Origin: Locusta migratoria
Taxonomy: Eukaryota; Arthropoda; Insecta; Orthoptera; Acrididae
Assembly (NCBI GenBank): GCA_026315105.1
Contig: CM048755.1
Coordinates: forward strand, 211,408,333 to 211,472,332
DNA: 64,000 nt
Direction: 5' to 3'
A model generated the notes under the pieces. It saw only the letters and a program-made list of their open reading frames with translations. It was not told the DNA's origin and did no database searches. The translations under genes were made by a program, and so were the position numbers. This document shows, in pieces, positions 46,841-58,860 of this stretch (position 1 is its first letter; each line of letters begins with the position of its first letter).

Positions 46841-48548
46841 TCAGCACCACAAGTGCTCTCGACAGCAGTATGTGACAGATTACCGATATGCAGGATCTCT
46901 CCCCCAAGTATCATTTTGATTATCCCAAATGTGCTACCTCATATTCTGTTACACTAATGTGAGATTTGGATGCGTAACACCTGATCCCAAGAGCAAGACT
47001 AGTAGGGCATTGACCTCGTCTGATCCTCCTCCAGTTGATAATGTTCAGATTTTAAAATCATACAAACTTATGGTGGCTGCAAGGAATGTCCTTACAGGTA
47101 AACAAATTACATTTTAATGTTAAAACTCACATTAGCCTGCAGGGTTTCAAAGCTGATCCATCATGAAAAATCAGTCATGCCTGAGCTCTGTGGGATCAGT
47201 ACTGCTGCACCTTTCCAATTCAAGTGGTCAACAGTGTCAGTCACAACACTGTTCTAGGCACACTTCTTAAGGGTAGGAGCATGTTTCCCCACTGCTGCGA
47301 TGTTCATGCCCTCTACCATCCTCTCCCCTCCACATGTAGCCTAGGTCTCCACCAAGGCTCATTCCAGAGTCTGTCGAAACAGAACTCGTGGAAACTAACC
47401 TGCTTTCCCAATCTTTCAGTCTACCTTGGCTGCGAATGTGGTTTTAACCCCCCCCCTCCCCCAAAACCCATTGTTAGTGGATCAACCCTCGCTGCAGACT
47501 TTGTGCCATTCAGCCTCCCTGACTGAGGTAAATTGAGCATTGTGTTTGCAAGTTCAGGCTACTGTCATTACCTCTATCACCCTCTCTGGTACTGTAATGG
47601 AGATTGCAACCACAGCCTGGAGATTTACAGCCCTATATGACCTTTTCAGGAGGAGGGATTTAATATCAACCATAGCAGACAGCACAATTGAGGCTAGTGT
47701 GGTTAGAGCATGTTGAAAGCTGCCATGGGGGCACAGGCAATGCATGCTATAGGTGGAACTACTGGTAACTGTGTTTATGGGCTAGAAGTAATGGGTCGGG
47801 TGGATAGATGCTTACATGTATTCAACAACAGGGGACCTCACCTAAAGGCTCATGCAGTGGATCATGCCTGCCAGTTCACTAGTTCGTCATTTGTGCCTGC
47901 TGTGTTTGCATGTTATTGAGCTGGTCTCTACATGTTCTAAGATTCTCTGCTTCCTATAGACAAACAAACAGCAATTTCCTTATTCTCTCTTGGGGTTCTA
48001 TCCCTGGCGATTGCTGAGCCATCAGTCCCATTAAGTTGTGTGCTGACTATATTTGAATATCAATGTTGTTTCACACCTGTGTAGTTTCTAAACACACACT
48101 TCAGAATCATTTGTTTAAGCAATTGAGTATATTTACTACAACCTCACAGTTAATTTACATACTGATAAAATACCTTATCCTCAGCAGTTTGAGAGTAATA
48201 GAGAATTATTCATAAGCACAATAAAAGAAAAAATTCTTTACTGTGCTCTGATCTTTTTCAATTTAACACAGAAGGGAGTGAAATGTACATTTAAAAACAC
48301 TGACAATGAACACAGAATGCCTGAAAGCAGAAATATTTTCAAATGTAGACAGAAGTACTTTCTCTAAAACTACACAGAAATAAGTCATTGCAAGCATGTG
48401 AACAACCAGCATGTAACTATATACTAATAGTTACTTAAATTATATACATAATCTTGTTCAATTATCAAAGCATAACATTTACTGCTAGTATGAAATGACG
48501 CAAAGTATGTTTTACAATACAAGACACAAATTTAAATTCAAAACTCAC
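46841..48548. other. Intron or intergenic DNA downstream of ZNF277 exon; no gene recognised
   Basis: No further ZNF277 exon is identifiable. A C-rich patch is at 47449-47462. If the gene continues, this is intron. Confidence 0.4.
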
Positions 48549-48705
48549 CAACCGCTTACGCTGCAGTTTCTCTCTCAGTACTTTATCCTCCTCTACAAAT
48601 GCTCCCAACACATAAGAACTGTCTGATGAAAATGGTTGTTCTATTACTTGACACACATCGGTTACAGGTAAAGATGCAAATCGGCCTTTCCAATATCTGA
48701 TGTAA
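48549..48705 (-). CDS. ZNF277: ZNF277-like protein, exon (part)
   Basis: The frame reads YIRYWKGRFASLPVTDVCQV, then an acidic stretch and EEDKVLREKLQRKRL. It matches in order the segment of ZNF277 between its first and second zinc fingers (human form YILYWRKRF..PITDFC and PEDRILREELQKQRL). The exon starts after TTTGTAG at 48706 and ends before a strong donor GTGAGT at 48548. The 157-bp exon begins in phase with the preceding one. ZNF277 is a nuclear C2H2 protein; in flies and mammals it has been linked to ribosomal protein uS5 and to Polycomb silencing. The next exon is not found within the window. Confidence 0.85.
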
Positions 48706-48798
48706 CTACAAATGTTTGCAGATATTAAGGGTATGAATGTTGAGACTATCAGTTTATAACAAAGAAGATGCATAACAATATAATGTTAAGAAAATTAC
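48706..48798 (-). other. Short ZNF277 intron
   Basis: A 93-bp intron with GTAATT donor and TTTGTAG acceptor, unusually short for a genome this repeat-rich. Confidence 0.8.
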
Positions 48799-49009
48799 CT
48801 TTTAAAGTCCACAATGTGGTGCAGATCAGATATGAGAAACCTATGGCAGCTGTATAAGTGTTCTAGCAATTGCTTATTTTGAGTGGGTAGAACAAACGTA
48901 TTTTCACACAGGATACATGGCAATAGCTCATCCACATGTATAGTATGAATGTAGTGTTCTAAATCAACTTCTGCAAAAGATAATGGTCCAAAAAATCTTG
49001 CCTCTTCAC
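48799..49009 (-). CDS. ZNF277: ZNF277-like protein, exon with first C2H2 finger
   Basis: The frame reads EEARFFGPLSFAEVDLEHY, then LLPCILCENTFVLPTQNKQL and LEHLYSCHRFLISDLHHIVD. The CILC...HLYSCH spacing is C-x2-C-x(about 17)-H-x4-H, a C2H2 finger, and the flanks match ZNF277. The likely acceptor is TTATTTTTCAG at 49010; an alternative AG lies 15 bp upstream. The exon ends AAAAG|GTAATT at 48799. Upstream exons and the start codon are not in reach of my reading and are probably beyond 49.1 kb on the minus strand. Confidence 0.85.
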
Positions 49010-49719
49010 CTGAAAAATAACGTCCTGATAAATACACCAAAAGCAAAAACATCAATCCTAAAAAAAAAAAAAAAAAAAAAAAAATAAAAAAAAAACCCCT
49101 AACTTTATGAGTCTTACTAATATTTCTTAAAAAAAAAAAAAAAAAGAGACAAGATTAAGGATTCATGACAATTTATAAAGCCATCTCCTAACAAACTGTG
49201 AAGAAAATTTTAAACACAAGTCTCATGTCATTGCTGAATTTGGGCTATTATGTATTTGAGGTTGCAGTAAAAAAGAAATTTATCATAGGTTTTAGATTCT
49301 ATTTCAACAATTTGGTAGGAACTACACTAATGGTGCTTTTGAGACACTATGGCATAACATTTTTTCAGAGTGATCTGGGAAAATATGCAAAACCAAATTA
49401 ATCAATATGGTAATAGGCCATAGTAGAGTGCTGTGACATTTCACTTAACCAATGAAAGAGACTGTCAGGAAAAATAAATTAGTACACCTGGACAGATAAG
49501 GTAATGTTCATCTGACAACAGCATATATCACCTGGGGGATAATAGATATACTGAACAGATCCAAATTACCCACCAAAAATTGCATAGTGGTGTAGCTACC
49601 AAAGCACCATCTGTCTCTACCCTTTAATATGAAATGCTCATAGCCATAAGACTCAGTGTGGTGTAAAGGTATAAAGCAGGCACCATCCCTCACACACTCT
49701 CTTGCTTCCTGCAACCAAC
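49010..49719. other. Intron-like DNA with A-rich tracts
   Basis: Long A runs lie at 49059-49092 and 49128-49145. No coding feature is seen. Confidence 0.5.
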
Positions 49720-50524
49720 AGGGTGAGTTTGAAAGGGGTTAAATAGAGGCCTTCTGAATGGTGAGATGAGCCTTTCAACAGACATGCAAATTAAATGTTC
49801 TGCATCGGTTGTTACGTGAAAAATTCTCACATTCTCTTACACAAGGCCCTGGAAGTCCATGCAACACATACATCTGCCAGAGACATTTCAAGGACAGCAA
49901 TGGCAGATTGCACAGATAAGGCGGCTTGTGGAACCAGAAGTGTCAACAGGAACTGTTATTAACTGGTTACTAGCAACGAGATTACTGTCATACACAACCC
50001 TAGTGCATCTTCCACTCAAGCCATGGCACTGGCTAGCACAGCTCAACTGGTGCCATCAGAGAATCACATCGAAGATGGAATGGTGTTCCGGGGCATTCAG
50101 TGATGAAAGCAGTGTCTGTCTGCATGCAAGTTATGGTTGTTTGCTTATACAGTGTAGACCTGGTGAATGTTGTCTCATAAAGAACATTTGTCCAGGGCAC
50201 ACTTATCTCACCCCAGGCATTAAGATCTGGGGATTGGTAAGCTCCAAATCTTGGGCACTTTTGGTGATTATGGAGGGAATGCTCACTAGTATTCGGTATG
50301 TTCAGAATATTGTCAGATCCGTTCTATTGCCAGTAACGCAACAAGGTGACGTACTCCTCAGACTAATGCACACCCATAAACTGCTCATGAGTGCTTTTAA
50401 AGATGTAAAAAACAATTCTAGGCTTTCTTACAAATGAGCATGTGTGGATACAATGAAGAAAGTAGTTTGTGCAGAATCTCAAGCTAAAACACATCAAGCA
50501 GGCATGAATTAACATACCTCAAGA
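49720..50524 (+). pseudogene. Tc1-like transposase, decayed
   Basis: Blocks in shifting frames: GEFERG at 49722 (DNA-binding start), LPEDIS-type linker near 49870, then in one 192-residue frame AFSDESSVCLHASYG (first catalytic aspartate), LTPGIKIWGLVS, and EGMLTSIRYVQNIVRSVLLP. The DNARPH block is reduced to LMHTHK, losing the second aspartate. TIRs are not evident. A SINE interrupts the 3' part at 50537. It sits in what is probably a ZNF277 intron or 5' flank, in the opposite orientation to that gene. Confidence 0.8.
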
Positions 50525-50756
50525 CAGTATGTGCAAGCCCCCAGGGGGCTCACGGTTCTTTCGTGAGTACGTGCGTGGCAAGCACGGGGCCCTGAGCTAA
50601 TGCAGTCTTCCTTCCTTCTTTACTTTCCAGACTGCATTTCCTTTCCCCCTCCCTTACTTTCCTATCCTCACTCCTTCCCCTCCCCACTGGTGGACTGATA
50701 ACCTAAGTAGTTTAGTCCCCCTATCCCAAACAAACAACCCAACCCAGTATGTGCAA
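50525..50756 (+). mobile_element. SINE with 12-bp TSD
   Basis: CAGTATGTGCAA occurs at 50525-50536 and 50745-50756, flanking a 208-bp unit. The unit starts GCCCCCAGGGGGCTCACGG, has GGCAAGCACGGGGCC and GAGCTAATGCAGTCTTCC, a C/T-rich middle, then GTGGACTGATAACC..TTTAGTCCCCCTATCCC and AAACAAACAACCC. It is the same family as 11728-11954. The head is not an obvious tRNA. The tail resembles the I-like LINE. Confidence 0.9.
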
Positions 50757-50884
50757 ACTGTATACCATAATCAGTGCCGATTGTGGCTACAACATATACT
50801 AAAAAGTGTCCAGCACAGGTCAATACCTGGTACCTTAGAATGCTGTATTTGCACTGTTTCAACACTACATCTTGAGTGAATTGG

Positions 50885-51765
50885 AAATCCCCCCAAAGGT
50901 GTACAATATTTTGTTCTCTACAAATGGACTCTCATTAAACTCTGATAAAACCCAGTATATACAGTTTCATAATGTAAATAGCATGACACCATTAATAAAT
51001 CTGTAGCTAAGGTAGAATATTCAAAATTTTTAGGTGTTTGCATTGACCAGGGACTAAATTGGAAGAAACATATTGAAGATTTGAAACATTTGAGTTCAGT
51101 TACTTATGCTATCAGTCATTGCAAAATTTGGTGATATACATCTCAGTAAATTAGCTTACTAAGCCTATTTTCATTCATTACTTTCATATGGGATCATGTT
51201 ATGTGGCAATTCAACATTGAGTAAAAAAGTATTCATTGCACAAAAGCGTGTAATCAGAATAATTGCTGGAGCCCACCCAAGAGCATCCTGCAGACATTTA
51301 TTTCGGGATCTAGGATCTTCACTGTAGCTTCACAATACATATATTCACTCATGAAATTTGTTATTAACAATCCGACCCAGTTCAAAAGTATTAGCAGTGT
51401 GCACAGCTACAAAACTAAGAGAAAGGATGATATTCACTATTCAAGGTTAAATCTAACTTTGGCTAGAAAGGGGTGAATTATGCTGCCACAAAAGTCTTTG
51501 GTCACTCACCAAGTAGCATCAAAAGTCTGACAGTCAACTACTATTTCAAAAGAAATTAAAGGAATTTCTGAATGGCAACTCCTACGATATAGATGGATTT
51601 TTAGATAAAACTTTAAAAAATGAACAACAAAAAAATGTAATAAAGACCTTAAAATATTGATTGTCAAGTATAGACAACATTTACTAGACGACACGTTCCA
51701 CATCATCACGAAACATATATATGATCTATGGAACAAGTATTAATCTAGTCTAATCTTTTACAACA
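50885..51765 (+). mobile_element. Jockey-like LINE, 5'-truncated 3' portion
   Basis: RT C-terminal blocks: a LNSDKTQYIQFHNVNS stretch, KVEYSKFLGVCIDQGLNWKK, then a region of SYKTKRKDDIHYSRLNL and the 3' end DLWNKY with TATGATCTATGGAACAAGTA near 51725 and TCTAATC tail. It belongs to the same family as the minus-strand copy at 18500-21090. Stops and frameshifts are present. Confidence 0.75.
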
Positions 51766-51865
51766 GTGTAAAAAAGGAAATAGTTATTGCTAGTCTGCTT
51801 TCAAATTTTCTTTCTCCAGGACACACACACACACCCTGCTGACATACATTCATCAAGGTATGTGC

Positions 51866-52110
51866 AATGACACCTCGACTAAAAGAAGGGATTGACTGAT
51901 AGGACATTCTTAGACATCAAGGAATCATGAACTTAGAGTTGGAGGGAAGTGCCTGGAGTAAAAATCGCAAAGGGAGACCAGGAGATGAATACAGTAAACA
52001 GATTCAAATGTATGTAGGTTGTAGGTCTTAAGAGGAGATGAGGCTTGCTCAGGATAGAGTAGGGTGGAGAGCTGCATCAAACCAGTCTCCGACTAAAGAC
52101 CACAACAACA
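51866..52110 (+). mobile_element. RTE LINE 3' end fragment
   Basis: The segment from CACCTCGACTAAAAGAAGGG to GGAGAGCTGCATCAAACCAG and GACCACAACAACAC matches 63781-64000 and gives the 3' end of this RTE family. Confidence 0.9.
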
Positions 52111-52354
52111 CTGTGCAATGGTGTGACAATATAACAAGTGGATATATCGCGTTATGGATATTAAATTTCTATTTTATGTAGCTATTGATGAATTAATGTT
52201 GCAGTGAAACAAAAATAAATGGTTGCCAATTTTGCAGTGTATTTCTTGTTTTTGCCTGTGTCTGTACGTATCGCCAACATATTTAGTGTGTTCAGTACAC
52301 TTTACACTCCGTAGTTACATGTAATTCCATATATTTCTGTAGCTAATGTTGCTG

Positions 52355-52580
52355 CTAGTTGGACCAAAACTGTCAGAAGAGAAGGCCTGCACACTACTGG
52401 GCCACGTCACACACAGTAGGTCGGAATCGCGTAGCTCACTGGTTAGCCGATGTGAGGCAGTGGGCTGTGCCCCATCAGCCAGCCAGTGACCTATATGATC
52501 GCGACCTACTTTGCATGATGTGGAAGGGTAGTGCACAGGCATTCTCTTCTGACGGTGCTGGTTGAACATGGCTGCATGCA
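52355..52580. repeat. Small palindrome (foldback-type), arms about 100 bp
   Basis: Left 52363-52460 and right 52465-52570 are reverse complements: CTGTCAGAAGAGAAGGCCTG against CCGTCAGAAGAGAATGCCTG read from the other strand. As a result the two strands encode nearly the same peptide (RPAHY.. and MPVHY.., both with HWLAD and QAFSSD). No transposase is seen; it is probably a foldback MITE. Confidence 0.8.
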
Positions 52581-53555
52581 AAATGATGTTTCATCTCACA
52601 TGATATATCCTATATTGACCTGTAATTAACACTGTTATCCAAGATTACACTGAAGTGCTGAAACTGAAGATACTTTATTTGTGTATATAATGCTCATGAC
52701 AGATTATCAAAAAGTACATGTTTCGTGGTGCAAATAAATACTCAAACTTTAAATTTTGGGTGGAAAATATTTAAATATTGTTTTCTAAGGTGTAGACTGT
52801 CAGTCACCACATCCCACCCAATTTCAAAATAAACAAACACATTTAAAAATGTGCAGAAAAGACAGTATTTTCTTTGCTGAAGTGATTGTTGAAACCTCTA
52901 CCAAGAATTCAATTGTAACAGAATTTGGAACAATACCTGCCCACCAGGGCAACCACAACAACTCATGTTAGATTGATACGATGTAAATAGTTTTCATCAT
53001 TGCTCCCATGCCCTAAGTGTTTTAATAGCAAAGTGAATGTGAATTTTATGTTACTATCCACTGGAGTAGCTTCACCTCCAACCACATTGCCCTGAATTTC
53101 AGTATTCTGGTTCTCAGTATACTGGCGGTTTCATCTCCTCTCTGTTTGCAAATACTGACATCTACACGATTATAAACCATCTACTCTCATGGTATATGCA
53201 GTAGATAATGAGGTACACAAGCGATATGAATTTTATGGCATTATTATATCTTATAACCTACAGCACCCCTATTTCTCATTATTATGACATGACAAATTCA
53301 TTTAGTAAGTGAAACTCGCACACATTTGAGTAATAACATATGATCCACCATTTACAGCATTTGGAAATTTAGAGAAAGCTTGTGAGAATTTTGACCTGAA
53401 TACTGTTCAAAAAGTATAAAGTTAGCAGGGACGGAAGATAGGGCATAAAATACAACCTACAACTTGTACAGAAACCAGACTAATTGTAAGAGTGAAGGGA
53501 TACGAAAGAGGAGCAGTGACTGAGGAGAGTGAGACACACATTTGTGGACTATTTT
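52581..53555. other. No recognisable gene
   Basis: Anonymous AT-rich DNA. Confidence 0.4.
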
Positions 53556-53560
53556 AGATT

Positions 53561-53686
53561 TGAAACTTTCCTGGTGGTATAAAACAGTGTTCTGTAAGTG
53601 GGAATTCAACCTGGGACCTTTGCCTTTTGTAGTCAATAACTCCACTGACTTCTGGCCTATAGTTTTAATCCAGCAGCGAAGTTTCA
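53561..53686. mobile_element. 126-bp inverted-repeat element with tRNA-like interior
   Basis: The ends TGAAACTTTCCTGGTGGTAT and ATCCAGCAGCGAAGTTTCA are inverted repeats of about 25 bp. Read on the minus strand, the interior has AAAAGGCAAAGGTCCCAGG and TTGAATTCCCACTTAC, a degenerate tRNA-like anticodon and T arm. It matches in layout a family common in orthopteran repeats. Confidence 0.65.
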
Positions 53687-53699
53687 AGCAGAACACACT

Positions 53700-54355
53700 C
53701 CACAGCAGAGTGAAAAATATTCTACCCAAATTTAGTCGGTACACTTAGCAAGAAATAAAGAAGCAATCTGGAAGTGAAACAAAGTTCATGGAGAAGAAAT
53801 AAAAACTTTTCAGGGCGAAAATGAAACGTGTGATACCACCTGTCGGTTCTGACCCTTGATGTCAGCGTATTGTGCTGCTTGACTCCAAACTTTGATCACT
53901 TTCCTTATGTTATGAATTTTACATTGCTTTTTACAACACAAACTGATCAATTCACATTCACCCATCCACCTACCAGAACCACATGTTTTAATTTAAAAAC
54001 ACTAAATCAGTTGAGACAATTTGTAATTGCAACTGCTTGGCAGAACACTACTGCAAAGGCAAGTTTCTTTGTGCACACTGGAAAGTTTTATTTTAAGAGT
54101 ACTGTTTTGTGTTTTGGAATGTTTGTTTCTGCATTTTTTTATTTTTATTTAGTACGCCCCCACCAACGATGTATGGGTCAAAGCAGATGGTAGCATCAGG
54201 TATCCATCACTATTGCCCTTCGCAATTTCCCAATGACATAGGAATTCAAAGAGACTGAAGAGAAGTTAAACAGAACAGATAGTATTCCGAAAAGATGATA
54301 AAATGAAAACTCAACAGAAGAGTACTAGAATACAGTTTATTAAATGAGACAAGGA
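53700..54355. other. No recognisable feature
   Basis: Anonymous DNA. Confidence 0.4.
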
Positions 54356-54359
54356 AGGA

Positions 54360-54610
54360 ATGAAGATTAGGGTTTAACATCTAATCAACATTATGGTCAT
54401 TAGAGATCGCGCGCGCACACTGATAATTTTTGTCAAGGGGGAAGAAGGAAATCGGCCATGCCACAGGAAATGAGTTGTCATGGCATTTGGCTGGGGTAAT
54501 TTAGAAAAATCACATAAAACCTTAATCATGATGATGATTTGAAGTGGGTTTGTACCACAGTCCTCCAAAATGAGAGTCCAGTGTGTTACTATTCCACCAC
54601 CTTGCTCATT
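54360..54610 (-). mobile_element. tRNA-derived SINE, diverged
   Basis: On the minus strand the head has GGTGGTGGAATAGTAACACA and CTGGACTCTCATTTTGGAGG (A box and anticodon arm) then GTACAAACCCACTTC (weak B box). The body includes GATTTTTCTAAATTACCCC and CATGCCACAGGAAATG-type blocks, and the 3' end is near GGTTTAACATC. This is the layout of a SINE family I know as abundant in orthopterans. Confidence 0.65.
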
Positions 54611-55189
54611 AAATCAGATAATGCTTAGAAAATTACATAAAAAAGTAACAGATGAGTCTTGCATTTGTAAGGCAAAATAAGACACTTAAGCAGAGAAGAT
54701 ACAAAATGCTGAGTAGCAATACTAAGAAAGACATTGGCTAACATTCAATATCAAATTAAAGATGATGAAATCTGTCTTGACTGTATTTAAGTCACATTCT
54801 GTAGTGAAATATCAGTTGAAACAAAAGAATAATATAATTAATGGTAAACAGAATCAGCAAGAGTAAAAAGTTTATATCAATACCCATGTAAAAGAAGGTA
54901 TTAGTTGAACTATACTGAGATCATCAGTTTGATAATGGTATGAGATAGGTGGGGGGAGGGATATGACAGGTAAATTTTTTTTTACAGGAAGCTACAGTAG
55001 GCAGGTTTACGTGAGTACAGGTTCCAATAGTTATGCAGAGATGAAGTGACCTCCACAGAAAAGTGCACAAAGGAGCATCAAACAAGCTAGCTATCTGAGA
55101 AAGTCACAAAATCACTTTTATATGTGATGCAAGCTTTTAATATGGTGAATTTATGAGTCTCATTAAACTGGTGCAAAATGATATTTATT
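54611..55189. other. No recognisable feature
   Basis: Anonymous AT-rich DNA. Confidence 0.4.
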
Positions 55190-55420
55190 TTATTATTCAC
55201 TTGACGGACTGAAGCTTTTCTCTGTCCAGAAAGGTGAGTACATTTAACAATGTGGGAGTGAGTGATATTGGACTATATATGTTGGGCCCATTTCTTTTAA
55301 CTTCTGTATAAACAGGAGTCATCTGTACTTTTACCCTCCAGTTGCTTGGGACTTATTGCAATGAGACTAAAATTTGTGGTCAATGCATTCTAAGTTGGGG
55401 AACAATCATCAGTCAATTAT
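55190..55420 (-). mobile_element. LINE RT fragment
   Basis: On the minus strand, YSPISLTPTLLNVL and, upstream of it, VQMTPVY-like sequence correspond to the RT entry NYRPISLTSICSRVLE and AQVTPIF blocks of the CR1/jockey-like copies. It is short and broken. Confidence 0.5.
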
Positions 55421-56694
55421 TTGTAAATTTTACTCTAAAATAAAGTCATCCTTTAATACACAACTTGCCTAACTATCATCCCCTGGTTACATTAACACTA
55501 CATTTACAACTTGCAGGAAGTGCAAAGGTTCTGTTACATTAAATAATGTTCCCAATTTTGGGCACAAGCATATGTTTTGTGAATTTACAATATTATTAAG
55601 TCTGCAAGAATCAAACTATATGAAAGTTGTATTAATATTCTAACAATAGGAAGTCCAGTTTGAAATTTAACAATATAGGATAACAAAGATAGTTTACAAC
55701 TAACGGCAAAGATGTATGACAAGAAGTGACAAGCATGCTTGTTGCAGCACAGTGTACCTCTTTGTGGTGAGTTGCAAGATATCCTCCTCATATTGTTTTA
55801 TTATTCATACACATGCCAAAATACTTTGCATTTCTCAAACTTATCCTATAATAATGTTAATCGAACATATGTTTACTTTGTACAGAGATGGGAATTCCAA
55901 ATAAGCAATTTAATGCTAAATTTTTATCATCTGGCAATCTGATCAACTTTTGTGCAGTTACACAGAAAAATGTTGCTTTAACAACATAAACCTATGTAAG
56001 TGGACAATAAGTACTATGTCACACTTCTCCGAAGTAACTACATCCCTTGCTACTCACGTTTATTCAAAATCGTCATGAACTACCAATTACCAGGTTTTAT
56101 GGATTCAATTTTAACAATAAGTTCACTTAAGTTCCCACAGCTACAGCATGTCCATTTACCGCTCCAAGAAAGCAGTCAGGACAGTACAAAAGGCGTTCAG
56201 TTGCTGCCGAGCCATAGTAGACTAGAAGAATTTTACATTATTGGCCCCCAATAAAAATGGGACCTAGCAAAATAATGAAAACATCCAAATTCAGTACTAC
56301 TATGAAAGTAATATTTCATCTCTAATTTTTCATAGGACAATTTGCCCACAGAGATTTTATTTATTATTATTTTCTTCATATGACATCATGTATGTTGAAC
56401 TACTGGGCCAGTTGAACACTCAACAGAGCTGTCGTAAATGACATACATAGACTGTAGAGATTACACACTCAAAGGCTTTCAGTAATCTCAATTTTTTCAC
56501 ACACTTGTTACTATATCAATCAGATATTTCAGAGAATGTTAAACTGTGCTCCCACAAGAAATAAAGGTAGGACAGAAGGATAATAGGTAATTTCAATTGA
56601 ACAACAATGAAGCCTTTATTTGTGTTTGAATCCATGTTTGGACCAATGTGAAACAGAAATCACTGCTAGTCTGTAAGAGGAAAACAGCAATGGG
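55421..56694. other. No recognisable gene
   Basis: AT-rich, intronic-looking sequence. Confidence 0.4.
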
Positions 56695-56765
56695 CCGCAA
56701 AATAAATTGTTTATTACATACTGATTTCGGCTACTTCCTAGCCAGCCATTATCAATGTTACAACA
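56695..56765 (-). mobile_element. Possible Penelope-like element 3' end
   Basis: On the minus strand GATAATGGCTGGCTAGGAAG precedes TAGCCGAAATCAG, the same type of motif as at 40255. No coding part is seen. Confidence 0.35.
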
Positions 56766-58724
56766 TATGTCGGCAAGAGTGGTTATATCAGATACAGGTG
56801 ACCAATCACTGTTTTCTCTTACAAATAATGAAGACATTATCAACCAGTCTATTTTACATATAAGAAACACAGAATACTACTGCCTGTGAAACAGAAATAC
56901 ACAAGCAAAGAAATCCATATGAACTATTGAGAAAATGAATATTTTTAGTTTTCATTACAATTTGCTACATACATCTTTTTCAAGGTACAGGTTATGACTA
57001 GGAAGACATTGCATAATGAGAGTCTATATAGTCAAATATTCCACTGACGAAATTTAGATAAAGAGTTAAACTAGGCTTATATAAAGTAACAACTCTTATT
57101 GGCCTTTAAACAATATTGACAATGAAATATGTAACTTCACGGTTCAAGCAGACCGCGTCAAGTAAGTATTGATTTCTCGCTGGAGGAATGAGTATAACTT
57201 TCACATCCATTTATTAAACCTAAAGTGAACCGTCATCAAGTGGCAAACAATGTAATCCTGACATATGTTGTTCCGTTTAGCTTTCTTCTCAAAGAGAAGC
57301 AATCTTTAAATACCTGCGTTAATTGAGGGGGCATTCCCATCATTCCTTAGAATTCATTTTTCCGGTTATTGTACATTAGGTCTTGAACCCAAATCATTAC
57401 GCACATTACTGCACAGGCAACAAACTGGTGGGGGGTTGGGGACGACGTGGGTGTTCACACGTTTCACGAAGGTTTACAAAGTATTTAATGCAATTACTAA
57501 ACATAAATGTAAACTTGAAAGTTTGTGAAGATACTATTTGCGAAATTTTAACATATTCCATTACTTTTCAGAAATACTGTCCCGCAGAGTAACTGAATTT
57601 CAATATACTTTTGAAACTTAAGGAAAGAAACATTACGATACTCGGCAATGACACTAATAGTATACATACATTATAACTTCGAAAGAACGGCTCTAAAACC
57701 TGTATTAAGCAGAATAAAGTCGTACTGTTGAACAAATGTTATTTAGTCCTCTCATTATGCGCATTTTTTGAGTTGTAAGACACGGCTTCATGTTACATAC
57801 ATTTCCACCGGAAAACATTTTAAGAAACAAATCCAATTGAATTTGAGGTAATCGCTTGGTCACTGAAAAAACTTGACCTCAACTGAAAATTTAAGTACCT
57901 TCCTCCGTAACCTCCATACGTACAAAATTATTTACTCATGATACTGGAAATTACTCCACCCCTTCCCAATCAATCAACACCTTTTCCCTTGCTACTGCTA
58001 GTTTACAACTACCCCCAGAGATGTAACTCAATACACTAAATCCAAAGATGTACTTCCCCAGCGAGCGTAATTTAAAACTCTTTGACATTCCCTCGGCGGC
58101 CACCAGACCATGAATAACATTATATATTAATAATCAATAATGTTATGCAGTATATTGATGGCTGCCCGAGACTGCAAGTCAATAATGTACAAAGGTAGCG
58201 TCAAAATATCAGATGTGGAAATATTGTGGATATGGACGTCAGCTGTTATTAGGCGCTCAACCATAGAAAAGAGGAAACATAGATGGATGAAAAAAATAGT
58301 GCTGTAAGAAAAGAGGAAGATATACACATAACAATTTGAGTGATTTGAGATTAAGGGAGCCAAATGGTTATGGGAACTTCTGAGATTGGACGCTAGCACA
58401 TTTGATATAGGCCTACTTTTGCAAATGATTGCACGTTTCATCAAGGAAAATGAGACTCATTAGCATCACGCTATTCCTACAGCTCAGCGCCCGTAGTTAC
58501 ATTGTGTTATCAGGTTGCAGGGTATTCCTTTCAAGACATGAAATTCATTAGTGCAATATCTCCACCATAAGTAAGTCTTATCGTGATGAAGAGATACATA
58601 GCTATTACATACATTTTGAAGCATTACATGACGGTAAGGAACCATGTATTTCATGTCGATATTGTTATATAATTTGCATAATATTTATTTAATGAAATAA
58701 ATACAAGTTAAGAATACATGTAAT
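56766..58724. other. No recognisable gene; possible upstream region of ZNF277
   Basis: 57150-58110 is less AT-rich than its neighbours and repeat-poor. It could hold unannotated 5' exons, but I can identify none. Confidence 0.3.
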
Positions 58725-58860
58725 CAGGGGCGGATCCAGGATGTGCTGCTTAGAGACGGTAGGGGAGGGCAGGGGGTGAAAGAATTCTCCAGTGAATAAG
58801 CTGTGTCATCAGTGGCGTTACTAGTCTGTCGACGGTTATATGGGGGGAGGGGGGGGGGGA
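58725..58860 (+). repeat. hAT-like terminal motifs
   Basis: CAGGGGCGGATCCAGGATG at 58725 and CAGTGGCGTTACTAG at 58810 both resemble the first bases of hAT-superfamily elements. No partner ends or transposase are seen. Confidence 0.3.

Noticed and set aside
49859..50437. Intact 192-residue gene
   Set aside because: It is only the middle of a Tc1-like transposase lacking the second catalytic aspartate and both ends.
58725..58860. Complete hAT element
   Set aside because: Only terminus-like motifs are present; no partner end, TSD or transposase was found.
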